Assembly (NCBI GenBank): GCA_900088475.1
Contig: FLMG01004524.1
Coordinates: forward strand, 1 to 16,684
Direction: 5' to 3'
From: Hyphochytrium catenoides
Lineage: Eukaryota > Sar > Hyphochytriomycetes > Hyphochytriales > Hyphochytriaceae
Length of the DNA: 16,684 nucleotides
Below the pieces are notes generated by a model that worked only from the letters and a program-made list of their open reading frames with translations, was not told where the DNA came from and ran no database searches. Below are positions 1 through 11,057 of the stretch, in pieces (the first letter of the stretch is position 1; the number at the start of each line of letters is the position of its first letter). The translations under genes and the position numbers were made by a program.

Positions 1-871
1 GAGAGAGAGAGAGAAGAGAAAGATATATATATACATTATTACCTGCTGATTGTGAACAAACTCGGTTGTGCTTCCTCTTCAGTCTTCCTCCTGGACTCGA
101 AGGAATGAACTGTACAGTTGCCACTGCGCTCCCTCTCCCCAAAGTAGTTACCTCCTATTTTGTCATCTCTCTGTCTCGTATACTCTGGCCTTCTACCCCA
201 TCATTCTAAGCTAAGGGTTCACACATCGTCAGCCCTCTGTCTAGCGGACTGTGTGATGCCGGTGATAACGGACAAAGATTCGTCTTTCGACTTGCGACCG
301 AACAGCCACCGACAGAACCTGCAATCTCGTCCACGAACACTTTGTGCGCACCATTTGGGAGTCATACCTGTTATGCCTCATTAGCGCTCAAAGCGCTCCG
401 AACACGAACTGTTGCTGAAGCGAAAGAAAGTCCCAGACTTTGAGAGGAAGAAAAGAAGCAGAGAAGAAGATATATACCCGTGGAAGAGAGAAAGAGAAGG
501 AAAACAGAGAGAGGCACAAGGAAAGAGACCGGCGGGAGATCTAAGAGAGAAGAGAGGGCAGAAGAGGGGCGGGAGACAGAGAGAGAGAGAGAGAGAGAAG
601 AGACACAGAGAGAGAAGGGGGAGATGTATAGGATAGGTTCGCACTGAGCTGGCTGAAGTTCGCAAGGAGGAAATCAACGATGATTGCGGAAGGAAAGTGG
701 ATGATAGTCTTTCCCGAAGCTTGAAGATTTGAGGAGTTCAGAGTCGACAGCGAAGTGAAGAGCTGCTGGGGTCGGGTTCTGTTCTGGACTCGATACCGTT
801 TCCCAGCTGCCACTTTTCAGGTGCACCGGACCCGGTCGGCTGCCCATTAAATTGCCTGTGACGTTGCCGCG
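1..871. other. Upstream/5' UTR region of the transporter gene, GA-rich, no clear gene
   Basis: I see no convincing coding region here. The first 20 bases are a GA run followed by a short TA run (about 25-33). A longer purine-rich stretch covers about 420-625, with a nearly pure GA run at 579-598. A 42-codon ATG-initiated frame at 256-384 and an Arg/Glu-rich frame at 412-636 are open, but the second is just what a GA repeat encodes. The stretch probably holds the promoter and 5' UTR of the gene starting at 872, since an in-frame stop (TAA) lies just before that ATG. Confidence 0.5.
420..625. repeat. GA-rich low-complexity tract
   Basis: The plus strand is almost entirely purine for about 200 nt, with a near-perfect (GA)n run at 579-598 and further GAGA blocks up to about 617. 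It lies 250-450 nt upstream of the transporter start codon, so it is in the promoter or 5' UTR. Long purine/pyrimidine mirror runs can form triplex DNA or bind GAGA-type factors. Neither is shown here. Confidence 0.85.
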
Positions 872-3364
872 ATGAAAACCATGACGGATACAGAGAAGAG
901 AAAGGCCAGAGACAAGTTCAGGGAGAATCTATCAGTATGTACCTCTTTCCCTAATGGAACAGAGGACCTAGTTGGAACAGAGAAAGGAGGAAAAGCCAAG
1001 ACAGCGGAAGGGCGGTGTGCTGCTCTCAGCACTGTTGAATTAAGTCCTGCCACGCCCCTGCTTCAAACACCGTGCAGGCTTGAGAAGCAGGGCTCTTTGA
1101 ACCTGCTGCCTTTGGAAAAGCGTGTGCATGGATACAATCTCCTGATGCTAATGTTTGTCGCAGACGTCATTATTGCCGTCACCACCATGGTAAGGACAAA
1201 GGAGTTGAGAAGTGGTGACATCGTATAGTAGCGGAGTTGAGGGTCCTAGGTTGGCTGAGCACCGGTTTCGAGTACATCTTAGTGATAGGGAGAGGTAACG
1301 TGCGCTATAGAGGTAAAGTGCACTCAGCCTGGCCGGGACTTACTCTCAAGGCAAAGAAAGACTTGTTGTTCCGAGCGGCTGTAGAGGTTGGAAGAATGGT
1401 CTTGGTTCTAATGAACGCTATCCCTGTAGGGTGGAGGTAACAGCTGGATCCAAATGGAAAGAGTAGGTTCTACCCTGAATGAGTACGACTTCCAGCGATC
1501 CGTCGCCTGTTTCGCCACCATCATCGCCAAGGTTATTGCAGGCTATACAATTAGCTACTTCGCCAGGAACAACATGATGGAAGAAGAGAGGTTTGGAATG
1601 AACGATAGGCGTTCATCCGGTGAGTTTTGACATTTCCGATCATCTGGTCGCCCCTTCCGGGGCTTGGCTTCGCGTGGTCGACTTCTGATATAGAGGAGAC
1701 GTTTCCCATTGACAGCTTTCTTCTTCTCACTCTGTATGTTTTTGTCATTTCGCAGCTTAATAAATTGTTATGTTTCCTACCGCCTTAAGACAGAACGGTT
1801 GCTCTTGGAACTCTCTACCACGTCTCCTATTGATCACTTACCTTGTTCTCCAGGGTTCAAGCTGCTAATTCTGATCACGATGATCTTCCAGCTGTTGACG
1901 GCGGTCCTCTTTATCATCTCTCCATTGCTCGGGCCTTGGGTCTTCTACCCAGCTAACATCTTCTGGGGATTGGACTTCTCGTCGGTAGTTATCATCACCT
2001 ACTCAAACAAGGTAAGGAAGGAAGATAGAATCCTCTTTAACGCGCACAGTGCCTCTAGAGGCACCAATAACAGCTTCAATCTTCATCTTTTGAGGCACGT
2101 GCGCTCTCACAAAGCTTCCGTACCTTTATATTTTGTGTGGCTATCCTATCGCTGGCAACGCCTTCCTCCCCTTCTCTTCACTATTCTCTGTAGCGATCAG
2201 ACCAAGCCTCTGCCACCTCTCCCTTTTGCACCCTTATCGCTCTTCTTGGGCAACTTTTGGACGAGCTAATCTGTCCTCACGTATAGTTCTCACGGTTCTT
2301 TACTTTACCCGTTCGCCAGGTGCTGGACAAGGAGAATATATCCCAGTATTCCGCCCAGTGGTTTATCGCCTCAGGCATTGGAAGCATCAGTGGGAATCTT
2401 CTCAACATAGTCTTAGCAGCAACCCCAGCGATTCACATCTATGGCAATCTCTACCTCGATCACATCTCGGCCCCTGCGTTGGTGGGGCTCGTCCTCGTGG
2501 GCGTTCTCACCATTTATATCCTTAGGGATTTTGATGATAAAGGGCTTCACACGTGGGAAAGTGCCGAGGAGGAAGCCCAGGACTCTCTTCTTCATCTTTC
2601 CTCAGAGCCAGGCGATCCTCTGCCCCCGAAGCTCCTGATAGTGAGCATCACCTGCTTCAACATACTTGTGTTTGATCTACTGGCAGGAGCATCAGGGACC
2701 TTCTTCTACCCTTGGCTTCACAACCGGCTGGGCTGGCAAAGCGCAAAGATCAGCGCGATGACTCTATGTGTCTCTCTTTCCTGTATCATAGTCCTAACAG
2801 CCTTCAGCAAATTATCCGCCATATACAACTTCAAGAAGCTCAATGTGTGGCTCGCGTGTCAGGTAGGAGGAAGTGAAGTGTGGGAGACAGAGACAGGAAT
2901 CAAACAGTAAGAAAGAAGCGCGGCGACATTAACACTACTTCTTCTCATTGCAGATTGTTTTTCTCTTCGCTTTCGTCGGGATTATCCGCCAGGCGAATCA
3001 GTACGAAGCTGTCCTCAGCCTTCTACTGGTAGGGACCGACTTCTCTACTCTTCTCGGATCGTCTTGCCCTCTGTCTAACTCCTATATGCCTGCTTAGATG
3101 TCACTGGCATCCACAGTAGGTGGTTCTACCCTCCTCTCTTTCTACTCAGGCTTCATCAAGCTGCATCCAGGAAACAATGTCAAATTTCTTAGTATCTGGG
3201 AGGTGACAAGAGCCATTATCGCAGTCTTCGCGCCTACTTTGGCACCGCTCTTTTGGTGCTGCCGCTATACTTTGATGATTGGTGGCACAGTGGCTCTCGT
3301 CATAGCTATGAAGCTGGGATTACTTATACGCTATAAAACAGCTAAGCTGGGAGATGACTTGTAA
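872..3364 (+). CDS. Multi-pass membrane transporter, major-facilitator-like, 516 aa, 6 exons
   Basis: Probable solute carrier of the MFS fold; substrate unknown. Joined exons: 872-1189, 1430-1619, 1854-2011, 2320-2862, 2954-3028, 3098-3364. All introns are GT-AG and all phases agree, giving 1551 nt. Residues 1-85 are a polar, basic, probably cytosolic leader. About twelve hydrophobic segments follow (near 89-106, 129-150, 172-192, 196-217, 235-257, 273-290, 327-352, 364-386, 396-413, 416-443, 461-480, 485-503). A polar, acidic loop at 291-326 sits between segments 6 and 7, the 6+6 layout typical of MFS. The classic motif A after TM2 (G-x-L-x-D-R-x-G-R) is not seen; the sequence there is YFARNNMMEEERFG. 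ATG 872 is the first in frame after a TAA. The family call rests on topology, not on a recognised signature, so another polytopic family is possible. Confidence 0.68.
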
Positions 3365-3584
3365 GAGCCGAATGGAGGCGCTGTATGTATAGAGCTAAGG
3401 ACAATATTCTAGCAATGAATAGAGTGTCTTTATCCATAGAAGTTGCCTAAAAGGCAGCGTTGAATGGCTTAGGACGACTGTGCAGCCACCTCTGTTAGTT
3501 TGCGGCGGCTAAGACCGTCATTCTTCTCTCAGACCCTCGCTAAGGAGAGCATCCAGTCCGAATGCAGATGTTGGCCTCCTGCCC

Positions 3585-3838
3585 ATGAACGCCTACGGAC
3601 GGGCGCTAGAGGAGCCGCATAGTAGTGATAACCTTGACAGAGTCTCTCTCTCTCTCTCTCCCGAACACTTTCTAAACTTTCTATAGTTATGGGAGCGAGG
3701 GCCTCTATCACAAGCGCCTTCCTTATGGCATCTCTTGTCCGCTGCGGCGGCACCTTGGTGATGATCTCTCTCGTCCCGATGTCCCTTCACGAGATGATTG
3801 TTGAGAGGAATGAAGATCAGAAGAAAGCTGCATGCTGA
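3585..3838 (+). CDS. Candidate small membrane protein, 63 aa, two exons
   Basis: Tentative gene. Exon 3585-3624 (ATG, 13 codons plus one base) joins 3687-3838 across a 62-nt intron. The intron begins GTGATA, runs through a TC tract, has a TCTAAAC branch-like site and ends CTATAG. The join keeps frame and gives a 63-aa product; the second exon alone encodes 49 residues from its own ATG at 3689. One hydrophobic segment (CGGTLVMISLVPMSLHEMIV) is followed by a charged tail, V-E-R-N-E-D-Q-K-K. Base composition of the second exon looks more coding-like than its surroundings. I do not recognise the family. The opposite strand is also partly open, and the frame could be chance. A 48-codon ORF starts 9 nt after its stop (3847-3993). 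Confidence 0.3.
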
Positions 3839-4088
3839 CGGGAGTGATGTGGCGGGCAAGAGAGACGTTACCGGCCGTCAGAACCTTCCAACGAAACATT
3901 GCCACGTTTCGGAAACAAATGGGCTTGTTTACTTTCCTGTGGTGGTGTGAGGAAAAGGCAGCCCACGCTGAAGATTGCTCCAGGGACGGATGAATCTTTC
4001 ATAAGTCCACCTTGCAAGCCACAGAATCTTTCCTGATAGCCGGTAACGCTAAAAGGCTTACCCCTCTGGTTCCGACCTTCGACGTGCT

Positions 4089-4169
4089 TTTTCTCTCTCG
4101 CACTCTCTCTTTTTCTCTCTGTCTCCTACTTTTTCTCTGTGTCTCTCCTATCTCCTCTCTTTCTCTCTC

Positions 4170-4247
<78 letters not shown>

Positions 4248-4270
4248 CCTCGCTCTCGCTTCTCGCTCTA
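4089..4270. repeat. CT-rich low-complexity tract with (CT)n microsatellite
   Basis: The plus strand is almost pure pyrimidine for about 180 nt. Perfect CT runs lie at about 4177-4202 and 4209-4241, separated by TTCCTTT. The tract ends about 270 nt before the ThrRS start codon. Leu/Ser-rich frames on the plus strand and Arg/Glu-rich frames on the minus strand across it are products of the repeat. Confidence 0.9.
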
Positions 4271-4542
4271 AAGGCTTTGATACTTCTCACTCTCCTCTTT
4301 ACTGTGCTCTCCGCTTTCTCACACACCACCTCTCTCGAACTACCTTTCTCTCTTTTCCATCCTCTCTTTCTTGCTGTTGCTGGTCCTTGCTATTGCCGAC
4401 TGGCTCTGCGGTCTTTCTGAAAGCTCTCATCGCATCACATTCATATCTCCAATACTGTGCACCGCGCCCGAGAAGGAGAGTGCATCGGACTGGCGACTCT
4501 ATTGAAAGCAGCAGAGATTGATACTAAGATTGGAAAGGGACC

Positions 4543-7500
4543 ATGAGCGCAGTGGAGAAGGAAGAAGGTAAGGCCAGTGCACGGACTCGTTGAAGCAACC
4601 ATCGAAACTGTATCCTGCACTTAGCCGACAATCGCCTTAGAGTCTATCTCCATATCCATCATTCTCATTAGTCTTGCCGGTCTCCTCTACCAGTGGCTCC
4701 TCGTTGCGTTTGTACCTACTCATTTTTCGATACAACTGACCACGCTTCTGACTGGCTGCGTCAGCCGCAAGGCAGCAGCTAGAACAGACTTCCCTAAACA
4801 GCCAGGCTAATGGGGGAGAGGAGAGACAAGGAGGAGGAGGAAAGTCTAGGGTGAAGGCACGCCTTATCAAGTCTAGCGGGCCTTCGATAACAGGCGAAGG
4901 GGACAAGAAGATCGGCGGGCCTTTCTCTGTCAGCCGCCATCCCGCTTTCATCTCCAAGAGGAAGGATGTGTTCGATCGCATCCTAGAGAAGAATAGAAAG
5001 GAGCTAGAGTGTGAGTTTCTGCACTTACCCTCTTCTCCTATCTCCAACACTTTTAGTCCTGCCCGCTACTTCCTCAGGGATCATTTCACTTCTTTATTCC
5101 ATCATTTATCTGGCAGATTGCCTCCATTTTCATAGTCATGGCCAACTAAGCCGTGGTCCTCATGTACTGGGTCTGTCTGCCCTTCCTCAGTACCCTACAT
5201 GTCTCACATCTCCGCGTATATCTGACACACGCGTTCTGCTTGGAATTGCTCCTTACGTGTGACCCTACTCGCCCTTCCAGCCAAGCCGCGATTCCCCATC
5301 AAAGTCACTCTTCCAGATGGAGCCGTGAAGGAAGGCGTCGCGTGGGAGACCACTCCGCTCTCCATTGCCCTTAGCATTTCTAAGGGTTTGGCAGACAATG
5401 TTGTCGTCGCTAAGGTAATGGAGCTATCTGCGGACTCGCAACCTCCCCCCTTTTTGTTGCTTCGGATAGCCTCGCGTCGCCTCTTTATAAATCTCATCTC
5501 CGTTAACATCATTCATTCCTGTAGGTGCGGTACACAGCATCGGTTGAGAAGGAAGAAGGAATGGTAAATGCGGAAGAGGAACTTGAAGACCACGATCATC
5601 AGGAAGAAGAGGTAGGAAGAGAACTGTACCTATACTGGCGGAGGGCTACGAGGGTAGTACTCCGAGAGTGGGAGGAGTTAGGGTGCTCGCCTTTGCTCTT
5701 TCTCTGGTTGGACTTCTGATGCTCTCGTCCTCTTTGCTGTTAGAGTGAAGCAGAGCTGTGGGATCTGACCCGGCCGCTTATCGGAGATTGCGAAATGTCT
5801 CTCCTAAAGTTTGACGAACCTGAAGGCAAGATGACCTTCTGGCACTCTTCTGCGCACATTCTGGGTGCCTCACTTGAGGAGCTGAAGGGCTGCCATCTTA
5901 CCATTGGGCCACCGCTAGCCAACGGCTTCTACTATGACGGCTATATGGGCAGCGAGTAAGAACTGCATGTTCCTTGTCCTCCTTTTCCCATACCTCCGCC
6001 ACCAGCTTGTTTTCCTTATCATGTAGTATGCAAGCTAGCTGATGGGAGTCTGGACTCTTCTCCTTAAGCTGTAGAGTAGCACCCTGCAGGCCTTCCTGTC
6101 AATTCTACCGATACCACTGATGCCTCAACGTTACTAAGATGTTCTTGCACCAGGGCGATTCATGAGTCCGACTACAAAGAGCTGGAGGGAGTGGCCCAGA
6201 AACTTTGCTCTTCGAAGCTTCCCTTCGAAAGACTCGTTCTTAGCAAGGAAGAGGCCCTAGAGGTACAGCACACCAATTTTGTTGGCTCAGCCAGCTCGTG
6301 CTGGCTCTCCGGCCGCCTGAACCTCCTCTTCCGGCCGCCTCTCTCGTAATGCTTTCCTTAAAGGTGTCTCTGTGCCGCACGCTTAAGGATTACCTTGCTT
6401 ACTGCTATTATCCACCACTCTCCCTCACATGCTCGCTATACTTGGCTTCATGTCGGCAGTACCTCTTACTCGTACTTGTCGTGCGTTCTTCTTATGATTC
6501 TACTTCCCTGTTGGCAGCTGTTTTCGGACAATCCTTTCAAAGTGCAACTCATCAAGAACAAGATCCCAGATGGCGCCAAGACTTCAGTGTACAAGTGCGG
6601 GGACTTGGTCGACCTTTGCCGAGGTATTTGGCGCTAACTTCACGCTTTTCTGATCCTCTAGTACTTTAGAGACCCATTGACATTCAGTGAGCTAACTCCC
6701 ATTCTGCCCTCAACGTTCATTACTGCCATGGCATTCCACCCTAACCAACCTTCTGTCAAAAGGCCCTCATCTGCCCAACACCGGCAAGATCAAGGCATTT
6801 GCGGTCATCAAGAATTCGTCGGCGTATTGGCTTGGTAATGCAGAAAATGACAGGTATGCCCTGACAAAGACAGAGCGGTTGAGGGTAGTGCCTCCCGTTG
6901 ACGCGATTGACAGCACTTCGTTGCATGCTTTAAAGTAGTGCCTTGTCCTGTCTCTCTCTGTTCCTTGACTATATCCTTGTTCCCCCCTACGTGGGTGCGG
7001 TTCTCTGTTCCTTTTTCTCGGTTGTCTTAATAACATTGGCCTTGGTCCTGTTGCAGTCTACAAAGAGTCTACGGTATTGCATTCCCTGACAAGAAACAGT
7101 TGAAGGAATGGCAGCACTTTCAGGAGGAGGCTGCCAAGAGAGATCATAGAAGGATCGGGGTGCAGCAGGAGCTCTTCTTCTTCGACGACTTGTCTCCTGG
7201 CTCATGCTTTATGCTTCCTCACGGTACCAGAGTGTACAATAAGCTCATGGACTTTATTCGGCAACAGTACAGGTAATGATCCAATTAGGACTGTGCAATT
7301 TATGTCTTCATAGGTTATAAGCACGTACGAGAAGATGCGCGTCCATCTTCCAACGAGAACGAGCGTTTCCTTGAAAGTGCTACTCCCGCCGCATCACGGC
7401 TTGTCTGCGGTCCTATTCTACAATCGCCCAACGGCATCAACCCTCCATTGGCTCCTTCCTATCTATCAATACTCTTTGCGAAGCCTTCCACCACCCATTG

Positions 7501-10318
7501 ACTTTCCTACCTACGTTCTTTCTTAGGGTTCGTGGCTACGACGAAGTCTCTAGTCCGAATATCTTTGACATGAAGTTGTGGGAGACCTCTGGACATGCTA
7601 AGCACTACAAGGATGATATGTTCCTTTTTGATGTACGTATGGTTGATTCCTCGTTGTCCATTTCTCGACCTAGGTCTGGCCCTATGGTCAGTTTCTGCTG
7701 CAGTCTGCTAGCATGCAATCCCTAAGTGATGTCCTGCCCTAGGTTGAGAACAGAGTCTTTGGGCTGAAGCCGATGAACTGTCCTGGCCACTGCGTCATGT
7801 TTGACCACCGCTTGAGATCCTATAAGGAATTGCCCATCCGGTTCGCCGATTTTGGGGTGAGTGAGAGCCCAACAAGCCTTGAGTCGCGCTATCTTTCTCT
7901 TCAAAGATTCGTCGTACTTGCTATGACGTTACTTTGAAAGTGGGTTCGACGCTTTTCCTTGCCCTGGCAGCTGTTAATCGCTTAGACCTCGTTGTTACCG
8001 TGTGGGTTGACCTCCGACTATCCATCCTTTCTTATGACTTCCAATAGGTTCTTCACCGGAATGAGATGAGCGGTGCGCTTTCAGGACTCACTCGCGTGCG
8101 CAGATTCTGCCAGGATGACGCACATATCTTTTGCCGGAAGGATCAGGTGAGCAGGGCTCTCTGAGGAAGTGGCCAATCGTACCACCCCCGTTATCATGCG
8201 CAGATGCCTCTAACAGCCTGCCCTTACCTTGGGATGTTGTTTAGATCAAGCAAGAAATCTTACAAATACTTGACTTTATCAAGTATGTCTATGGTGTCTT
8301 CGGAATGACCGTAAGTGAACCGCTGCTACTCTCTTAGGACCTCAGAATCCTATCTCTCCTTTCCCTCGCAGTTTCTGCTCGTTATGGCTGTCTTCTGGCC
8401 GTAATAGACTTGCTGACATTGCTCATCGTTTCCTCTTGATCCCAGTATAAGCTAGAGCTCTCTACAAAGCCCGCCAAGGCCATGGGTGATCCTGCACTTT
8501 GGGTCATGGCTGAGCAGGTTTGTCCTTGTCAATTGCTCTTACTGTCACTCCACCGCGTTCCATTGTAACTCTTTCAATTCCTTGGTTTGCTCCGTGCAAT
8601 CCCTTTCGTATGCCTCAAAAGTCCATTGTCTGATATAGTCGAATGGGCAGAGGCAGCCGCTACTAAGCTTCTGTTGCCTGTGGTCATGTCAAGTCTACCC
8701 TAACCCAAAGCACCTCTCCTATCTTTTCTCGCTCATGTGTGACACAGCAACTAAAGGAAGCTCTTGATGAGACGGCAGGGCCAGGAAACTGGCGGGTCAA
8801 TCCAGGCGATGGTGCGTTCTATGGCCCTAAAATCGATTTCAAGGTACATTTGCCATTAATTATGGGTGAAAAAATGGGCTTGGTGTTAGCAAGTGTAGGT
8901 AGCAAGAGACGAGGCCGTATGTGGCTGCTAGTCAGTATGCCTACAAACATAAGAGACCCAAGGGGAGAGTCCGGTTTACAGGCCTAACGACAAGCTACCA
9001 GGTAATGGACGCCCTCCAGCGCGTCCATCAGTGCGCCACCGTGCAGTTGGACTTCCAGCTGCCTATCAACTTCAAGCTAAAGTACCGAAGTGATAAGCAA
9101 GTGCAACACGAGGAGGGCGCGGACGGAGGAAGCGAAGATAGGTAAGAAAATGGCTAAACCTTTGTAGCTACCTTGGAAAATAGCTGGCATACTTTAGAAG
9201 TGCAATTAGCGAGGAATCTTAGCTATCAAAGCGAGAGCAAAAGGGAGTTGAGCTCAAGGGTGGAGTGACAAAAGAAAACCTGATGATGGCCACAGTTCTG
9301 ATCCTCATATAAACCGCCCTTTTCTTCAACCTTTCCCTCCATCCCTTCGTCCGTCCATCCTTTACACTCCAGTGCCTTCGAGACTCCAGGTGAGATCCTT
9401 TTCACTTTAATCGTTCGCCTGACAGATGAGCTGACCTGTTCGTTTCTTTTCCTCTCCCTTGCTTGACTGCTCATCAGTTATCGTACACCGCGCTGTTTTG
9501 GGATCTGTGGAGCGGATGATGGCTGTGTTGATTGAACATTTTGGAGGGAAGTGGCCGTTCTGGCTCTCTCCTAGACAGGTAAATAGATGCGAAGTAGTGG
9601 ACCAATCCTTCTTTTCTGTGTGCAGCGCCGGTGTTTTATGTTTTTTCTTGTGGGAATAGTGGTGAGGTTATCTCTTCTGTTACTTGTTTGGGCCTTTTAA
9701 ATAGCTAGATGCATACCTGCAGGACCTTCGCTTCATCGAAGCTAATGCATTTGCTTGTTCTCTCGAAGGTCCGTGTCGTACCTGTCAGCGTAGCGAATGC
9801 GGAATACGCTCGCGAAGTATACCGCAAAGTGTCTGCTGCTGGGTTCTATGCTGAGGTGGACGACTCCACTAAGACCCTAAACAAGAAGATTAGGGAGGGC
9901 CAGCTGGCACAGTTCAACTTTATTCTCGTTGTCGGTGCCAAAGAACAGGTACGCGAAAGGCATTGAAAGCTGAAAGAGGGCGCAAGCACCAGAAAGAGAA
10001 GAGGAGCATGCCTGTGAAGGAGGGAGAGAGAGTCAGAAGGGGAAGGAGACGGAGTGAATGAGAACCCTCATCCGTCCAGTGTAGCAAGGGCCCTGTGGCG
10101 AACCTAGTCTTGGTAAACTGTTTGCTCAGGCGACGTATGCTATCTATTACCGCGATTTTCGAACCTTGGTTTCTCGTTCTTCCGTATCTTACTCCTATTT
10201 CCCTCTCTAGGAGGATGGATCTGTTAACATCCGTACCCGCGACAACCAAGTGCTTGGGGTCAAGCCACTTGATGAGACCCTTCAAATGTTCCACCAGCTG
10301 TCCGCAGAGTTCAAGTGA
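4543..10318 (+). CDS. Threonyl-tRNA synthetase, cytosolic type, 774 aa, 20 exons
   Basis: Charges tRNA-Thr with threonine using ATP (class II). Exons: 4543-4567, 4765-5010, 5281-5414, 5525-5611, 5744-5955, 6154-6262, 6518-6623, 6763-6853, 7057-7272, 7527-7632, 7743-7856, 8048-8146, 8245-8310, 8446-8517, 8748-8843, 9002-9141, 9373-9389, 9478-9578, 9769-9948, 10211-10318. They total 2325 nt, in frame throughout. Domains: eukaryotic N-terminal extension 1-90 with [11 protein letters not shown] 91-165; editing domain with H198-x3-H202 and C305-x3-H309; catalytic core from about 370 with C457 (NCPGH), motif 2 R486 (HRNE), H508 and H649 (IVHR), the three zinc ligands; motif 3 R658; anticodon-binding domain from 680. 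No presequence is visible, so it is probably cytosolic. Length is slightly above animal cytosolic ThrRS, from an acidic insert (about 143-164) and a polar loop (about 624-640). The exon 1-2 join is the least certain. Confidence 0.95.
9373..9389 (+). other. 17-nt coding microexon of the ThrRS gene
   Basis: Exon 16 ends in phase 2 at 9141 (AG, GTAAGA donor) and the exon carrying IVHRAVLGS needs two bases (TT) to finish its first codon, so a direct join breaks the frame. A 17-nt exon flanked by a long pyrimidine tract ending CTCCAG and by a GTGAGA donor repairs it, adding S-A-F-E-T-P-V in front of IVHR. A proline-valine before IVHR is what ThrRS enzymes usually have there. Confidence 0.85.
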
Positions 10319-11057
10319 AGGCAGACAAATGGTCAAGAGCTTGGGAAAGAATGATAGGGACGTTTAGTAGAATGAACACCCTTCTAAACCGCGGTTCTGG
10401 GGCCACTATCTATCACGATAAGACGTAATGGGATTTGAACGACTCTTTCCTTATCTCTGGTGCGCTCTTCACAGTGGAGCCTTTTAGTTTTCATTTCACT
10501 CGTGGACTGAATGGACTTCCAGCCATGTTAGGGAAGCATGTACCATGATGTCAAAGCTACACGACGTCACAGGGCAGCCCTACTTTGTGACGCGCTGTAA
10601 GGAAGCTTTCGTGGACTTCCCTTAGGTGTACTTCCGCCAAGCTCATTCTAAGACGACCTATTGAAGATAACAAAGAGCGAGAAAAAGCGCAGAGCCGATC
10701 GCTGACCCAGCATTGAAAAACGGCTGCTGAGACTCGGGTATGGCATCATCCAGGCAAAGCAGAAGAGAAGAGATATCACAAAATAAGAGGCTATTTGCTT
10801 TCAGCGGTCTTAAGAAGCAATGGAGGGATGGCTGAGGCGTTTCTCGGAGGTGGTAGAGGCGATAACCACGGCAAGAGGTGCTTGCTAGGGAGAATAAAAG
10901 AGCTTCTGGGCTTGTAGAGCGTGCACCCTGTATATTCATCTCGCTTCGGGCATGCTGCCTCGGGCAAAGTTATAGTAGAAAGGTGGCTGCCACCATCACC
11001 GATTCGGCACTCAACAGCTGTTTAAAGTATGGTGAGCTATGCCCTCTATCTCTTCTT
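10319..11057. other. Convergent intergenic region (3' ends of ThrRS and tRNase Z)
   Basis: Both flanking genes end here. A plus-strand AATAAA lies at 10893-10898, about 575 nt after the ThrRS stop, and may be its poly(A) signal; no AATAAA is seen on the minus strand just after the tRNase Z stop. A 93-codon minus-strand frame at 10658-10939 has no supporting signal. Short plus-strand ATG frames near 10740-10890 are equally unsupported. Confidence 0.45.

Larger units (their letters stand above)
3365..4542. other. Intergenic region between transporter and ThrRS
   Basis: This 1.18 kb stretch holds the transporter 3' UTR, two short plus-strand ORFs listed or discussed separately (3585-3838 and 3847-3993), a TC run at 3643-3661 and a long CT-rich tract at 4089-4270. 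No canonical AATAAA follows the transporter stop. The last 270 nt (4271-4542) look like promoter or 5' UTR of the ThrRS gene and contain no recognisable element. Confidence 0.5.

Noticed and set aside
412-636. Arg/Glu-rich ORF, and Leu/Ser-rich frames on the opposite strand
   Set aside because: Direct translation of a GA/CT repeat; no conserved feature.
3529-3905. Three overlapping minus-strand ORFs of 60-88 codons
   Set aside because: Each reads through the GA microsatellite or stops quickly, none has a supported start or splice; the plus strand gives a more plausible small product.
4012-4521. 169-codon Ser/Leu-rich ORF
   Set aside because: Open only because a CT repeat lacks stops in most frames; composition is pure repeat.
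10420-10445. Minus-strand GTTCAAATCCC resembling a tRNA T-arm
   Set aside because: The five bases on each side do not pair, and no acceptor, D-arm or anticodon arm can be drawn around it.
10658-10939. 93-codon minus-strand ORF downstream of tRNase Z
   Set aside because: No motif or composition signal; lies in the 3' flank of the gene and may be UTR.
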